A stretch of DNA of 64,000 bases, from assembly GCF_000331105.1 (NCBI RefSeq), contig NC_020054.1, forward strand, positions 5,114,555 through 5,178,554, given 5' to 3'. The stretch's first letter is position 1; each line of letters opens with the position of its first letter. The notes below the pieces were generated by a model, which was not told where the DNA came from, made no database searches, and saw only the letters and a list, made by a program, of their open reading frames with translations. This document shows positions 18,218 through 25,937 of the stretch, piece by piece. The DNA is from Fibrella aestuarina BUZ 2 (GTDB lineage: Bacteria > Bacteroidota > Bacteroidia > Cytophagales > Spirosomataceae). The position numbers were made by a program, and so were the translations under genes.

Positions 18218-19225
18218 TTGCAGTACTTCGACTATAAATTTTCGTATTCGTTAGAATTGGGCGACACCCTGCCGGGTTTTCGGCTGGGCTACACCACCCG
18301 CGGCACACTCAATGCGGATGGCAGCAACGTCGTCTGGATTTGCCACGCCCTCACCGGTAACGCCGACCCCGGCGATTGGTGGAGCGGGCTGGTGGGGCCG
18401 GGCAAGTTCTACGATCCCGCGCAGTATTTCATCGTGTGCGCCAATGTACTCGGAGGCTGCTACGGCTCAACGGGCCCCTTATCGGAAAACCCGCTGACTG
18501 GCAAACCGTATTTTCATGAGTTTCCCACGCTGACGATCCGCGACATGGTGGGGGCGCTGGATTTGCTCCGGCAAGAGCTGGGCATCGAGCGCATCCACAC
18601 CTGCGTGGGTGGTTCGGTGGGTGGGCAGCAGGCCGTTGAATGGGCCATCATGCAACCCAAACTCATCCAGAACCTGATCCTGATTGCGACCAACGCCGTG
18701 TTTTCTCCCTGGGGTATTGCCTTCAACGAAGCGCAGCGCATGGCCCTGCAAGCCGATCCCACCTGGGCCGACAACGTACCTGACGCGGGGCAGGCGGGCC
18801 TGAAAGCGGCCCGGTCGATGGCGCTTATCTCCTACCGAACCTACGAAACCTACGCCTTCACGCAGGCGCTCGACAACAACGAGCAAACGGATAATTACAA
18901 GGCAGCCGGCTATCAGCAATACCAGGGCGAAAAACTGGTAAGCCGCTTCAATGCCTTTACCTACTGGCTCCTGACCAAAGCCATGGATTCACACAACGTG
19001 GGCCGTAACCGGGGGAGTATTCTCAACGCGCTGGGCCTGATCGAAGCGCGTACGCTGGTGGTCGGTATTCATTCCGACATTCTGTTTCCACCGTCGGAAC
19101 AGCAGTTTATGGCGCGCCACATTCCCAACGCCGTGTACGAAGAAATCAAGTCGCTCTACGGCCACGACGGCTTCCTGATCGAGTTCAAACCCCTCGCCCA
19201 GATCATCCGCAAGTGGATGAGTTAA
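18218..19225 (+). CDS. metX: Homoserine O-acetyltransferase
   Basis: MetX acetylates homoserine with acetyl-CoA, providing the substrate for MetY. The alpha/beta-hydrolase fold shows CHALTGNADPGDWWSGLVG, the nucleophile motif GGSVGGQQ, the acid in GIHSDILFP and the histidine in YGHDGFL, so the triad is complete. No ATG is available near the N-terminus; the frame is open into the preceding hairpin, and a TTG at 18218 gives a normal start, LQYFDYKFSYSLELGDTLPG, and about 335 residues. A start further upstream would place hairpin sequence in the protein. Cotranscription with metY, under SAM control, is likely. Confidence 0.9.
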   Translation: MQYFDYKFSYSLELGDTLPGFRLGYTTRGTLNADGSNVVWICHALTGNADPGDWWSGLVGPGKFYDPAQYFIVCANVLGGCYGSTGPLSENPLTGKPYFHEFPTLTIRDMVGALDLLRQELGIERIHTCVGGSVGGQQAVEWAIMQPKLIQNLILIATNAVFSPWGIAFNEAQRMALQADPTWADNVPDAGQAGLKAARSMALISYRTYETYAFTQALDNNEQTDNYKAAGYQQYQGEKLVSRFNAFTYWLLTKAMDSHNVGRNRGSILNALGLIEARTLVVGIHSDILFPPSEQQFMARHIPNAVYEEIKSLYGHDGFLIEFKPLAQIIRKWMS

Positions 19226-19379
19226 CCTGCTTCCTAGGTCAGTGTCAGGTACGTCTGTCAGTGCAAAAGCGCACCCATTCGTTGCCTAAAAAGAGCGATT
19301 CGGCAGACTAGGTAGCAAAGAGTATTCAACCTGACGCTTATCGTATACCCGATACAGCGAAGGTTTTGCAATAGCCACC

Positions 19380-19664
19380 CTAAAGCGACAACCCTTTCTT
19401 GATCGAGCCATCCTTCTTGAATGTGATATGGGTGTTGTTACCCCCTCCGTTCCCTGCTGCGACATTTCTTATATACGCCTGCATTTTCGGGTTACCTGCT
19501 TTATCAAGAATAGGCTGACCGTTTGAGTCCAGCATCGGTACTGTTTGAGGAGGAACGGGTAAAGGGGGAAGAATGGTGGCGTATCTTGCTACTATTGTCT
19601 GCAAACAGGTTGCTTCAGCTTTACTAAGTGTATCCTCGCTTTGATTGAGATTGTAGCGTAGCAC
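19380..19664 (-). CDS. Hypothetical small protein (possible remnant)
   Basis: A 94-residue frame with only a GTG start. It contains a proline-rich segment LPPLPVPPQ, a stretch DSNGQPILDKAGNPKM and a basic C-terminus KKDGSIKKGLSL. It has no signal peptide or membrane helix and no family was recognised. The frame is open further upstream, without an ATG, to the TAA that ends the next minus-strand gene at 19740, and is in the same frame as that gene. It may be the second half of a longer secreted protein interrupted by a stop, or an independent small gene, or not expressed. Confidence 0.35.
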   Translation of the reverse strand: MLRYNLNQSEDTLSKAEATCLQTIVARYATILPPLPVPPQTVPMLDSNGQPILDKAGNPKMQAYIRNVAAGNGGGNNTHITFKKDGSIKKGLSL

Positions 19665-19739
19665 TAATCTATTGGCTACGATTGTCCAACCTACGGGCGC
19701 TAGGCAGTCCGTGCAATGGCCCCAAAAGGGGGCTATGAA

Positions 19740-19988
19740 TTAGTACTGCTTCCAATTGGTTTGCGCCCATACTTGCCAGTTGATCTGGCCGTCTGTGTCA
19801 ATCCATTCAGATAAATGAATCAGCCCTGAATCTGGTTTCAAAAACCCTGTTGCTTTACACTCGCGAATAAAGCGTTTTAAGACATTTATTTGTTTTCTAT
19901 CTTGAAAATCAAGCCGGGAACAGGGTTGTGCCATCGCTTGCCCCCCCCCCCAAAAGGAAAGCAGAATAACGATTACTGGACGCATCAT
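19740..19988 (-). CDS. Small secreted protein with poly-G tract
   Basis: From the ATG at 19988 the 82-residue product starts MMRPVIVILLSFWGGGQAMAQPC, a plausible signal peptide with cleavage after AMAQ. The mature part is short and ends LSEWIDTDGQINWQVWAQTNWKQY. Eleven consecutive G (19941-19951) lie inside the signal-peptide codons, so gain or loss of one base would shift the frame and abolish the product. The frame could be extended upstream to a GTG at 20015 but the tandem ATG is better. No family was recognised. The next frame downstream continues in phase after the TAA. Confidence 0.5.
   Translation of the reverse strand: MMRPVIVILLSFWGGGQAMAQPCSRLDFQDRKQINVLKRFIRECKATGFLKPDSGLIHLSEWIDTDGQINWQVWAQTNWKQY
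19941..19951. repeat. C11/G11 homopolymer tract
   Basis: Eleven C on the + strand, eleven G on the coding strand of the small secreted protein, about 37 bases after its ATG. It is the longest G/C homopolymer I noticed in the window. Confidence 0.9.
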
Positions 19989-20195
19989 ACAATGTCTAGA
20001 TAAGCCGACAGGCACTTACGTTAGCCAACGTACAAAATTTTATGGTAAGTACTCTGTACTACCTGTCTCCTGAAATGTAGCGAATGACCGCCTGTTCGCC
20101 GTTCAAAAGGGGAAATTTCTGAGAATTGAGAATTTAAGTCTATCTTACTTAAGGTGGCGTAGAGTCGTTAATCTGTTGGATAACGATACAAAAAT

Positions 20196-21398
20196 ATGAC
20201 TAAGGTTTTACGAGGCTTGATCACAGCGATTTTGTTTGCCTCCTCAAGTGTAGCTCAAGCCCAGAATAGAAGCGTAACTCATATTTTGAGTCGACTTAAT
20301 CAAGCCGTATTAACATTCAATGCGGGTCAATTTACTTTTCACGATAAGGCGAGTAAGCTCATAACCGACGATAACTCGTCCTACAAGGAACACACCAGTC
20401 GCTGCTTCTTCAAACGAAATACTAACGATTCCCTTATAGGCTATCAGTTGTCTTTATTTCGAGCCGATGGCTATCAGCAAATTTATGATGGTACTCATCT
20501 GTTTACAGTTTATAGCCAAATCTTGGAAGTAACCCCCAAACGAACTTACCCCCGGCAAATCAAACAATTATTGGGGGGCTTGACGGGCCCTCTTTATCTA
20601 ATTAACACCAACCGCATTCTTCAGTATTTCAATCAACCCACCACGAATCAACACCTGCAATTTATTGGTCTGACCCACTTTATGGATCAGGAATGCTATC
20701 AGTTAAAGTTTGTCGATTCTCTAAATCGCAATCGACGTTCTGAAGTTGATTATTATGTGTCTACTCACTCGTATCTGCCTCTACGAACGGTTACTAGACT
20801 GACATCACTTGTCGGGAAAGTCAAAGAAACTACCATCTTTGACTACTCGGTCACGGATGTAAAAGCGAACGTAGCCGTAGCAAATCCCTTCAGCCGAGCT
20901 ATGTTGACCGACTACCGGATTGAAAAAAACTATAACCTGGCTGAGGAACAAGCTAATGACGAGTTATTACCAATCGGTTCAAAAGCGCCGACCTGGCGAC
21001 TGCCTTTGATAGGCGGTAAGACATTATCCTTAGAGGCATTAAAAGGGAAGATTATCATTCTTGACTTTTGGTTCAAAGCCTGCGCTCCTTGTCAAAAGCA
21101 GATGCTTTCGTTACAAGCCCTGCATGAAAGATATAGCGCTGATAAGGTGATGATTGTAGGAATCAACACAATTGATGATCCCATAAAAGACAAGTTAGCT
21201 TCATTTTTAAGGAATCGACTTATCACGATGCGTAGCGTCTATCAAGGTCATTCGATCCAGTCACTCTATAAAGTATATGGCTCACCTGCCTTATTCGTAA
21301 TTGATAAACAAGGGACTATCGTTTATACCAAGAGTGGCTATTCCAACAGCTTAATCGAGGATATAGACCGGGTTCTTGTCAAACAACTGAGCCAGTGA
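20196..21398 (+). CDS. Secreted TlpA-like thioredoxin-fold protein
   Basis: A 400-residue exported protein with signal peptide MTKVLRGLITAILFASSSVAQAQ. Residues ~25-245 resemble the N-terminal domains of periplasmic TlpA-family proteins in Bacteroidota (beta-rich, with YDGTHLFTVYS and conserved tyrosines) but no specific family was named. Residues ~255-400 form a thioredoxin-like domain with the redox pair CAPC in WFKACAPCQ and the cis-proline segment YGSPALFVID. It is probably a thiol-disulfide reductase in the periplasm. Its AT-rich codon use differs from neighbours and suggests transfer from outside. It starts with ATG at 20196 after an A-rich leader. Confidence 0.8.
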   Translation: MTKVLRGLITAILFASSSVAQAQNRSVTHILSRLNQAVLTFNAGQFTFHDKASKLITDDNSSYKEHTSRCFFKRNTNDSLIGYQLSLFRADGYQQIYDGTHLFTVYSQILEVTPKRTYPRQIKQLLGGLTGPLYLINTNRILQYFNQPTTNQHLQFIGLTHFMDQECYQLKFVDSLNRNRRSEVDYYVSTHSYLPLRTVTRLTSLVGKVKETTIFDYSVTDVKANVAVANPFSRAMLTDYRIEKNYNLAEEQANDELLPIGSKAPTWRLPLIGGKTLSLEALKGKIIILDFWFKACAPCQKQMLSLQALHERYSADKVMIVGINTIDDPIKDKLASFLRNRLITMRSVYQGHSIQSLYKVYGSPALFVIDKQGTIVYTKSGYSNSLIEDIDRVLVKQLSQ

Positions 21399-21565
21399 TG
21401 TTGACTACTTTTTAACTTAGAAAAGCGGAGTGGCAAAATAGCACCGCGCTAACTCTACTTTTGTTCTAGCTAGGTAATGGTAAATCAGCATCTTCACTGC
21501 CATCTCTGATTGATCGAGATAACGCTTTATCGTCGAACGATGAATGATCGTTCTCTCTATAAACA

Positions 21566-21635
21566 GTTGGTCCGCCGTTACGGAAACCCCGCCAGGTAAC
21601 GTACCTGAGTGAGCCTCCGCAATGGCGGACCAACT
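21566..21635 (-). terminator. Hairpin downstream of clpP
   Basis: AGTTGGTCCGCC (21566-21577) pairs with 21624-21635 in the gap after the clpP stop at 21652. The 46-base middle contains a heptamer ACGTACC. It is probably the clpP 3' end structure, but only a few U follow, so intrinsic termination is uncertain. Confidence 0.55.
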
Positions 21636-21651
21636 TTATACTACAAACTGT

Positions 21652-22335
21652 TTAGCCCAGCGTCCGTTCGCGGCGGAGGACTTCGTCGATTAGGCCGTAT
21701 TCTTTAGCTTCTTCGGCGCGCATCCACTTGTCGCGGTCAGAGTCTTTCTCGATTTGCTCAATCGTTTTGCCTGAGTGATCGGCCAGAATCTGGTAAAGCT
21801 CTTCACGCAGCTTCACGATCTCACGCGCGGTAATTTCGATATCGACCGACTGGCCCTGCGCGCCACCCGACGGCTGGTGAATCATCACCCGGGCGTGGGG
21901 CAGCGCCGAGCGCTTGCCAGCCGCACCACCCGCCAGCAACACGGCACCCATTGAGGCCGCCAGACTGGTGCAGACCGTGGCCACGTCGGGGCGCACATAC
22001 TGCATGGTGTCGTAAATGCCCAGACCGGCATACACCGAGCCACCGGGGCTATTGATATACATCAGAATATCCTTGCGCGGATCGGCTGACTCGAGAAAGA
22101 GCAACTGCGCTACAATGATGTTGGCAATGTTGTCATCGACGCCCATCCCCATGAAGATGATCCGATCGGCCATCAGCCGCGAAAACACGTCGACCTCCCG
22201 GAAGTTCATCGGCCGTTCTTCAATCACGGACCGCGTCATGTTATCGACTGTGTGTCGTACATAGCCATCAACCGTCAGGCCATTGAGACCCATGTGGTGG
22301 ACGGCAAATTTGCGAAATTCGTCTCCGTACTGCAT
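21652..22335 (-). CDS. clpP: ATP-dependent Clp protease proteolytic subunit
   Basis: ClpP forms the barrel-shaped peptidase that works with ClpX or ClpA ATPases to degrade unfolded and tagged proteins in the cytoplasm. The 227-residue protein has the catalytic serine in [15 protein letters not shown], the histidine in [11 protein letters not shown] and the aspartate further on, with the usual [20 protein letters not shown] segment. An N-terminal extension of about 30 residues precedes the core. It is divergently placed from an XRE regulator; trigger factor, its usual neighbour, lies 1 kb upstream on the same strand. Confidence 0.95.
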   Translation of the reverse strand: MQYGDEFRKFAVHHMGLNGLTVDGYVRHTVDNMTRSVIEERPMNFREVDVFSRLMADRIIFMGMGVDDNIANIIVAQLLFLESADPRKDILMYINSPGGSVYAGLGIYDTMQYVRPDVATVCTSLAASMGAVLLAGGAAGKRSALPHARVMIHQPSGGAQGQSVDIEITAREIVKLREELYQILADHSGKTIEQIEKDSDRDKWMRAEEAKEYGLIDEVLRRERTLG

Positions 22336-22557
22336 ATTTTTGTTAAAGGTGTCCTCTGTTCACTAGCCTCTGCCGCTTCACTACGTCAGGAAACCCACCC
22401 GACCGAAACCACTGAGGCCCATGAACCGTGGACTGTGAACACAATTTTAACTAATGTCAGAACCGGTAAGTTTCAAAACTTATCCGCTACAAAGTTGCGT
22501 TCTTAGAGGCAAGAAACCCTGTCATTTTTTCTTGAGATTTGCTCAGTTTTGCTTGAT

Positions 22558-22974
22558 ATGAAGCCCCTCAACGCTCCCACCCCTGCCGGCGAACGCATCC
22601 GGCTCGCCCGTCTGCAACGCGGTCTGTCGCAGGAGAACATGGCCGACTTGCTCAATCTGTCCACCACGGCCTACGGCGACATTGAGCGCGGCAAAACCGA
22701 ACTGACCCTCAGTCGGCTAGGCCAGATCGCCCAGGTGCTGGGTACGTCGGTGGTGGCCCTGATCAGCGACGAACCAGTGGCCCTGGAGCCCACCGTGCTG
22801 GCCCCCAACGAAGTAGAACAACTCCGCAATACGGTTGAGAAGCAGGAGGTCGAGATCGAGAAGCTCCGGCTGGAGGTCGATCATTACAAACGCCGCTACG
22901 ACGAGCGCCTCGCCCTCGAACTGCTGCGGGCTGTAACGAGCCAGCAACCTGAGCGCGAGCGCATTGGCTTTTAA
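22558..22974 (+). CDS. XRE-type regulator with C-terminal coiled coil
   Basis: A 138-residue protein. Residues ~10-70 form a helix-turn-helix of the Cro/C1 type (GERIRLARLQRGLSQENMADLLNLSTTAYGDIERGK). Residues ~80-130 are a heptad-like, charged segment (VEQLRNTVEKQEVEIEKLRLEVDHYKRRY) expected to form a coiled coil for dimerisation. The ATG at 22558 is preferred over a TTG 9 bases earlier. It lies between clpP and tig, facing away from clpP, so local control of the protease or chaperone is possible but not shown. A perfect hairpin follows its stop and is shared with tig. Confidence 0.85.
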   Translation: MKPLNAPTPAGERIRLARLQRGLSQENMADLLNLSTTAYGDIERGKTELTLSRLGQIAQVLGTSVVALISDEPVALEPTVLAPNEVEQLRNTVEKQEVEIEKLRLEVDHYKRRYDERLALELLRAVTSQQPERERIGF

Positions 22975-22979
22975 TGAGT

Positions 22980-23047
22980 TCGATTCTATCAAACTGAAAA
23001 GGCCGGATGAGTTACCCCATCCGGCCTTTTCAGTTTGATAGAATCGA
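22980..23047. terminator. Perfect 30-bp hairpin between convergent XRE gene and tig
   Basis: Arms 22980-23009 and 23018-23047 are perfect reverse complements. The inner GGCCGGATG/CATCCGGCC stem is bordered by AAAA and TTTT, so it can work as an intrinsic terminator from both directions. It fills the gap from the XRE stop at 22974 to the tig stop at 23048. Confidence 0.9.
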
Positions 23048-24409
23048 TTACTGCGCGTTGGCGCGGTCGCGGAACTCGTCGAGCGTGATCGTCTGATCAA
23101 CCACCGTCAGTTGTGATTTGATATAGTCGATTACTTTATCGTCGAACACGCGGTTGAACGTGGTGGTGTAGTTTTGACCGTTGTTCTTTTCGTCCATCAG
23201 GTAGTTCCGGGCAATTTTATCGACGGTCTCTTTCATCTCATCGCCCATGTCACCCGCAAAACCGAACTGATCGCGCACCATCTGCCGGGTCGAGTCCATC
23301 ACTTCTTCGAAGTTGACGTCGATGTTGGCCTGCTCGGCTACTTTGTTCTTGATGAGTTGCAGCTTGGCCGACTTCGTGAAATCGGGGTACTGCTCCTCGA
23401 TCTGCTCCGGCGTAAATTTGCCTTCGTTGACCGTCAGCAGCCAGTTTTTCAGGAACTCGTCGGGCAGGCTGATGAGGATATTCTCAAGCAGCGCGTCTTC
23501 GATATCGCGGCGCAGCAGGTTGTCCGACTCACGGGCGTAGTTCTGCCCCATGATCTCGCGCACTTTCGTGCGGAACTCGGTTTCGTCGGATACGGCGCCC
23601 ACGCCCAGCACCTTATCAAAGAACTCCTGGTTCAGTTCGGCGGGTTCGTGGCGGGTGATGTCTTCGATCGTGAAGGTGAAGTCGCCCGTCAGGTTGCCGG
23701 TTTCTTCTTTCTTCACGCCCGTTGCCAGCGCCCGGTCTTTCTCATCGGGGAAGGCAGTGGCCATGTCGAACGTCACGGTTTCGCCTTTGGCTTTGCCGAT
23801 GAACGTACCCAGCACGTCGGCCGCGATTTTGTTGAGAGGCAGCGCTGTTTTAGTCTCGAAGGGTTCTGCGCCTTCGGGGGCAGTCAGCTGCTTCAGTTCA
23901 CCATAAACGGTGTCACCTTCAGCGATGGCGTCGGCGTGGGTGTGCGCGTGAAACTGCTTACGGAGGTTTTCGATCGTTTCGTCCACTTCCTTATCGCCCG
24001 CCTCAATCGTGTAGTGGTTCACGCTGCCCAAGGTCGCCAGATCCACGTCGAAGTCTGACGCCAGCCCCAGCTCGTAGCTGAATTTGTAGTCGTCCTGGTT
24101 ATCCCAGTCGATCGCGTCGGCTTCTTCACGGTTGGGCATGGGGTCGCCCACGACCTGCAATTTATTCTCGCGGATGTAGCTCGAGAGGCTCTTGTTCAGG
24201 AGGTTGTTGATCTCGTCAACCAAAATGCCTTTGCCATACATCTTCCGCACCACGGCGGCGGGTACGTGACCGGGGCGGAACCCCTTCAGCGACACCTGCT
24301 TACCATATTGCTTCAGTTTCTTATCGACTTCGGGCCGATAATCTTCGGGCTTAAGCGTAATAATCAGCGATGCATTGGTTTCGCTGGTTTTGTCAAGAAC
24401 TATATCCAC
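23048..24409 (-). CDS. tig: Trigger factor (ribosome-bound chaperone)
   Basis: Trigger factor binds the ribosome exit tunnel and folds nascent chains, with a peptidyl-prolyl isomerase domain. The 453-residue protein begins with the ribosome-binding region (KGFRPGHVPAAVVRKMYGK), then a degenerate FKBP-like domain (EGDTVYGEL onward), and a long helical C-terminal arm. The start codon is GTG at 24409 (V/MDIVLDKTSE); no ATG lies close by. Its location with clpP is typical. The C-terminal end lies one base from a strong bidirectional hairpin. Confidence 0.93.
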   Translation of the reverse strand: MDIVLDKTSETNASLIITLKPEDYRPEVDKKLKQYGKQVSLKGFRPGHVPAAVVRKMYGKGILVDEINNLLNKSLSSYIRENKLQVVGDPMPNREEADAIDWDNQDDYKFSYELGLASDFDVDLATLGSVNHYTIEAGDKEVDETIENLRKQFHAHTHADAIAEGDTVYGELKQLTAPEGAEPFETKTALPLNKIAADVLGTFIGKAKGETVTFDMATAFPDEKDRALATGVKKEETGNLTGDFTFTIEDITRHEPAELNQEFFDKVLGVGAVSDETEFRTKVREIMGQNYARESDNLLRRDIEDALLENILISLPDEFLKNWLLTVNEGKFTPEQIEEQYPDFTKSAKLQLIKNKVAEQANIDVNFEEVMDSTRQMVRDQFGFAGDMGDEMKETVDKIARNYLMDEKNNGQNYTTTFNRVFDDKVIDYIKSQLTVVDQTITLDEFRDRANAQ

Positions 24410-24432
24410 GATTCAGACTGGTTTAAAATGAT

Positions 24433-24511
24433 AAAGAGTGAAAGAGCGAAAGAATGAAAGAGTGGTGCCTGTTACGAATCACTCTTTCACTCTTTCATTC
24501 CTTCACTCTTT
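24433..24511. repeat. Inverted repeat of GAAAGAGTG words
   Basis: The arms at 24433-24464 and 24480-24511 each hold four 8-base words (AAAGAGTG, AAAGAGCG, AAAGAATG and variants). They pair with four mismatches that fall where words differ. It lies between tRNA-Leu and tig, both on the minus strand. Confidence 0.82.
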
Positions 24512-24522
24512 GAAAGCACTTG

Positions 24523-24604
24523 TACGGGCGGAGGGACTCGAACCCCCATGCCTTGCGGCACCAGATCCTAAGTCTGGCACGTCTACCAATTTCGCCACGC
24601 CCGC
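24523..24604 (-). tRNA. tRNA-Leu (anticodon UAG)
   Basis: On the minus strand the sequence folds as a class II tRNA. The acceptor GCGGGCG pairs with CGCCCGU, including a G-U wobble at the end, followed by discriminator A. The D-arm contains AAATTGGTAGAC and the anticodon stem CCAGA/TCTGG encloses CTTAGGA, giving anticodon UAG. A long variable arm (TGCCGCAAGGCA) and T-arm GGTTCGAGTCC follow. These features fit leucine. CCA is not encoded. The + strand frame over this site is a false ORF. Confidence 0.96.
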
Positions 24605-24624
24605 AGGACCTATTTTTCGGCCTG

Positions 24625-24655
24625 CAAAAGTAGTTAAAAAACTAGACCCACCAAA
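24625..24655 (-). promoter_or_regulatory. Promoter of tRNA-Leu
   Basis: On the minus strand TTTG (24655-24652), a 19-base spacer and TACTTTTG (24632-24625) match the Bacteroidota promoter consensus exactly. Initiation near 24620 would precede the tRNA 5' end by about 16 bases. Confidence 0.75.
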
Positions 24656-24676
24656 GCATTTCGCTTTTTTGTGTGA

Positions 24677-25759
24677 TCAATTACCTGCTTTTGCACTCAA
24701 CAGCTGCATTAGCATCACCACACTACTCGCTTCGTAAGATTGGATTGGCCCCGTTGGGCAGGGCGCCTGGTAATCGCGGTGGGTCAGGTCGCGGGATCGA
24801 TCGCGGTTTTGCCAGCCCAGATGTGCATTCTGCCTGAGCCAGGGCAGGTAGTGCCGCTGCCCGTAAGTGGTAGCCAGGGGCACCATGTATTGGGCAAAAA
24901 TAGCTTTCAGCACGCCCTGTTCGTTGAAATCGCCCTCGGCCGGTAAGATGCCGTTGCGGCTCATACGATCGCGGGTGTAGTCGGCAGCCAGTTTGGCGTC
25001 GATCAGGTACGTCTCGTCGTGGGTGATGGCGTAAAGCCCGGTAGCGGCCCCGATGCAGGTGCCCTGGTTGTAGGTGTAATCTTCGTAGCCGGGTCGGCCC
25101 TTCCCGATTTTGTGGTCGGCCACACGCCCGCTCATCGGCTCAAACAGGTTGGCCCGCGCCCAGGCGTAGACGCGTTTAGCCTTGCCCAGGTACGTGGTGT
25201 CGTTCGTCAGGTCATACAGGCGCAGGGCAGCAATGACGGTGGGGTAATTGATGCAGGCGTTTTTGCCGCTATGCTTGAAATCCCAGAACATGCCCCCGTC
25301 GACCGGGTCATATGAGCCCTCCCAAACGTGGTTGAACCCCGAAATGGCCCGTTGCAGGTACGTTGGGTTGCGGGTTAGTTTGTGAGCGCGGGCAAAGGCC
25401 ATCACCCACCACATCATGTCGTCGTAGATAAACCAGACCTTGTGGTTCGTCCAGTCGTACTGGGCATACTGCCTGCCGTTGCCTTCGTATACATCGGTGA
25501 TGCGTTGGCGTTGCGCCGGGTCCTGGGTGCGTTCATAAACGTCCATGGCCATATCCCAATAGATGGCCTGCGTCCAGATGGCCGCTACGCCCTCGCGTTG
25601 GGTGGTGCCGTAATAGAGCTTGGCGTCGGGGTTATAAAAAGCCTGGTCGAACGCCGCATAGGCCCGGTCTGCGTCGGCCGGAGTGGGGTTGGGCTGTGCC
25701 CACGCCCAGCCGGGCAGGGTAAGCAGCAGGCAGGTAAGGAAGCCAAAGCGAAGTGCCAT
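24677..25759 (-). CDS. Secreted GH76-family glycosidase
   Basis: A glycoside hydrolase of family 76, whose characterised members are endo-alpha-1,6-mannanases. From ATG 25759 the 360-residue product has a signal peptide (MALRFGFLTCLLLTLPGWAWAQ). The alpha-barrel repeats show IWTQAIYWDMAMD, the paired aspartates in FIYDDMMWWVMAFARA (likely catalytic nucleophile and acid), and GGMFWDF and YTYNQGTCIGAATGLY blocks. The longer frame upstream adds residues without family resemblance. The substrate is probably an alpha-mannan or related glycan, but no mannan-specific partner gene is adjacent. It lies upstream of the tRNA-Leu on the same strand. Confidence 0.85.
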   Translation of the reverse strand: MALRFGFLTCLLLTLPGWAWAQPNPTPADADRAYAAFDQAFYNPDAKLYYGTTQREGVAAIWTQAIYWDMAMDVYERTQDPAQRQRITDVYEGNGRQYAQYDWTNHKVWFIYDDMMWWVMAFARAHKLTRNPTYLQRAISGFNHVWEGSYDPVDGGMFWDFKHSGKNACINYPTVIAALRLYDLTNDTTYLGKAKRVYAWARANLFEPMSGRVADHKIGKGRPGYEDYTYNQGTCIGAATGLYAITHDETYLIDAKLAADYTRDRMSRNGILPAEGDFNEQGVLKAIFAQYMVPLATTYGQRHYLPWLRQNAHLGWQNRDRSRDLTHRDYQAPCPTGPIQSYEASSVVMLMQLLSAKAGN

Positions 25760-25937
25760 CGTGTTGGGGCAAAAAGCGGTCGATACGCCTGGTAAAGCAG
25801 CCCACGGCACAAATTGCCCCTCGCGCAGGAAATCCATCGCTTTCGCACTTTTTCCGACCTAAGCGTACCCACATTTTGTTTTAATAGTGTACCTTGAGTA
25901 ACGTGTACAACGACACCACCTTTTTGAAACAACCCTG

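Larger units (their letters stand above)
19226..21651. other. AT-richer island between metX and clpP
   Basis: From just after metX to just before clpP the base composition and codon use change: codons ending in A/T dominate, runs of A and T are common, and the genes have no housekeeping relatives recognised here. It contains two small minus-strand reading frames and a thioredoxin-like gene. Stretches 19226-19379 and 20016-20195 hold no further gene that I can see. No integrase, direct repeats or tRNA end marks the boundaries. Horizontal acquisition is inferred from composition only. Confidence 0.6.

Noticed and set aside
24438..24737. A + strand open frame across the tRNA-Leu gene
   Set aside because: Its peptide is the usual translation of a tRNA and flanking sequence; the tRNA fold on the minus strand explains it.
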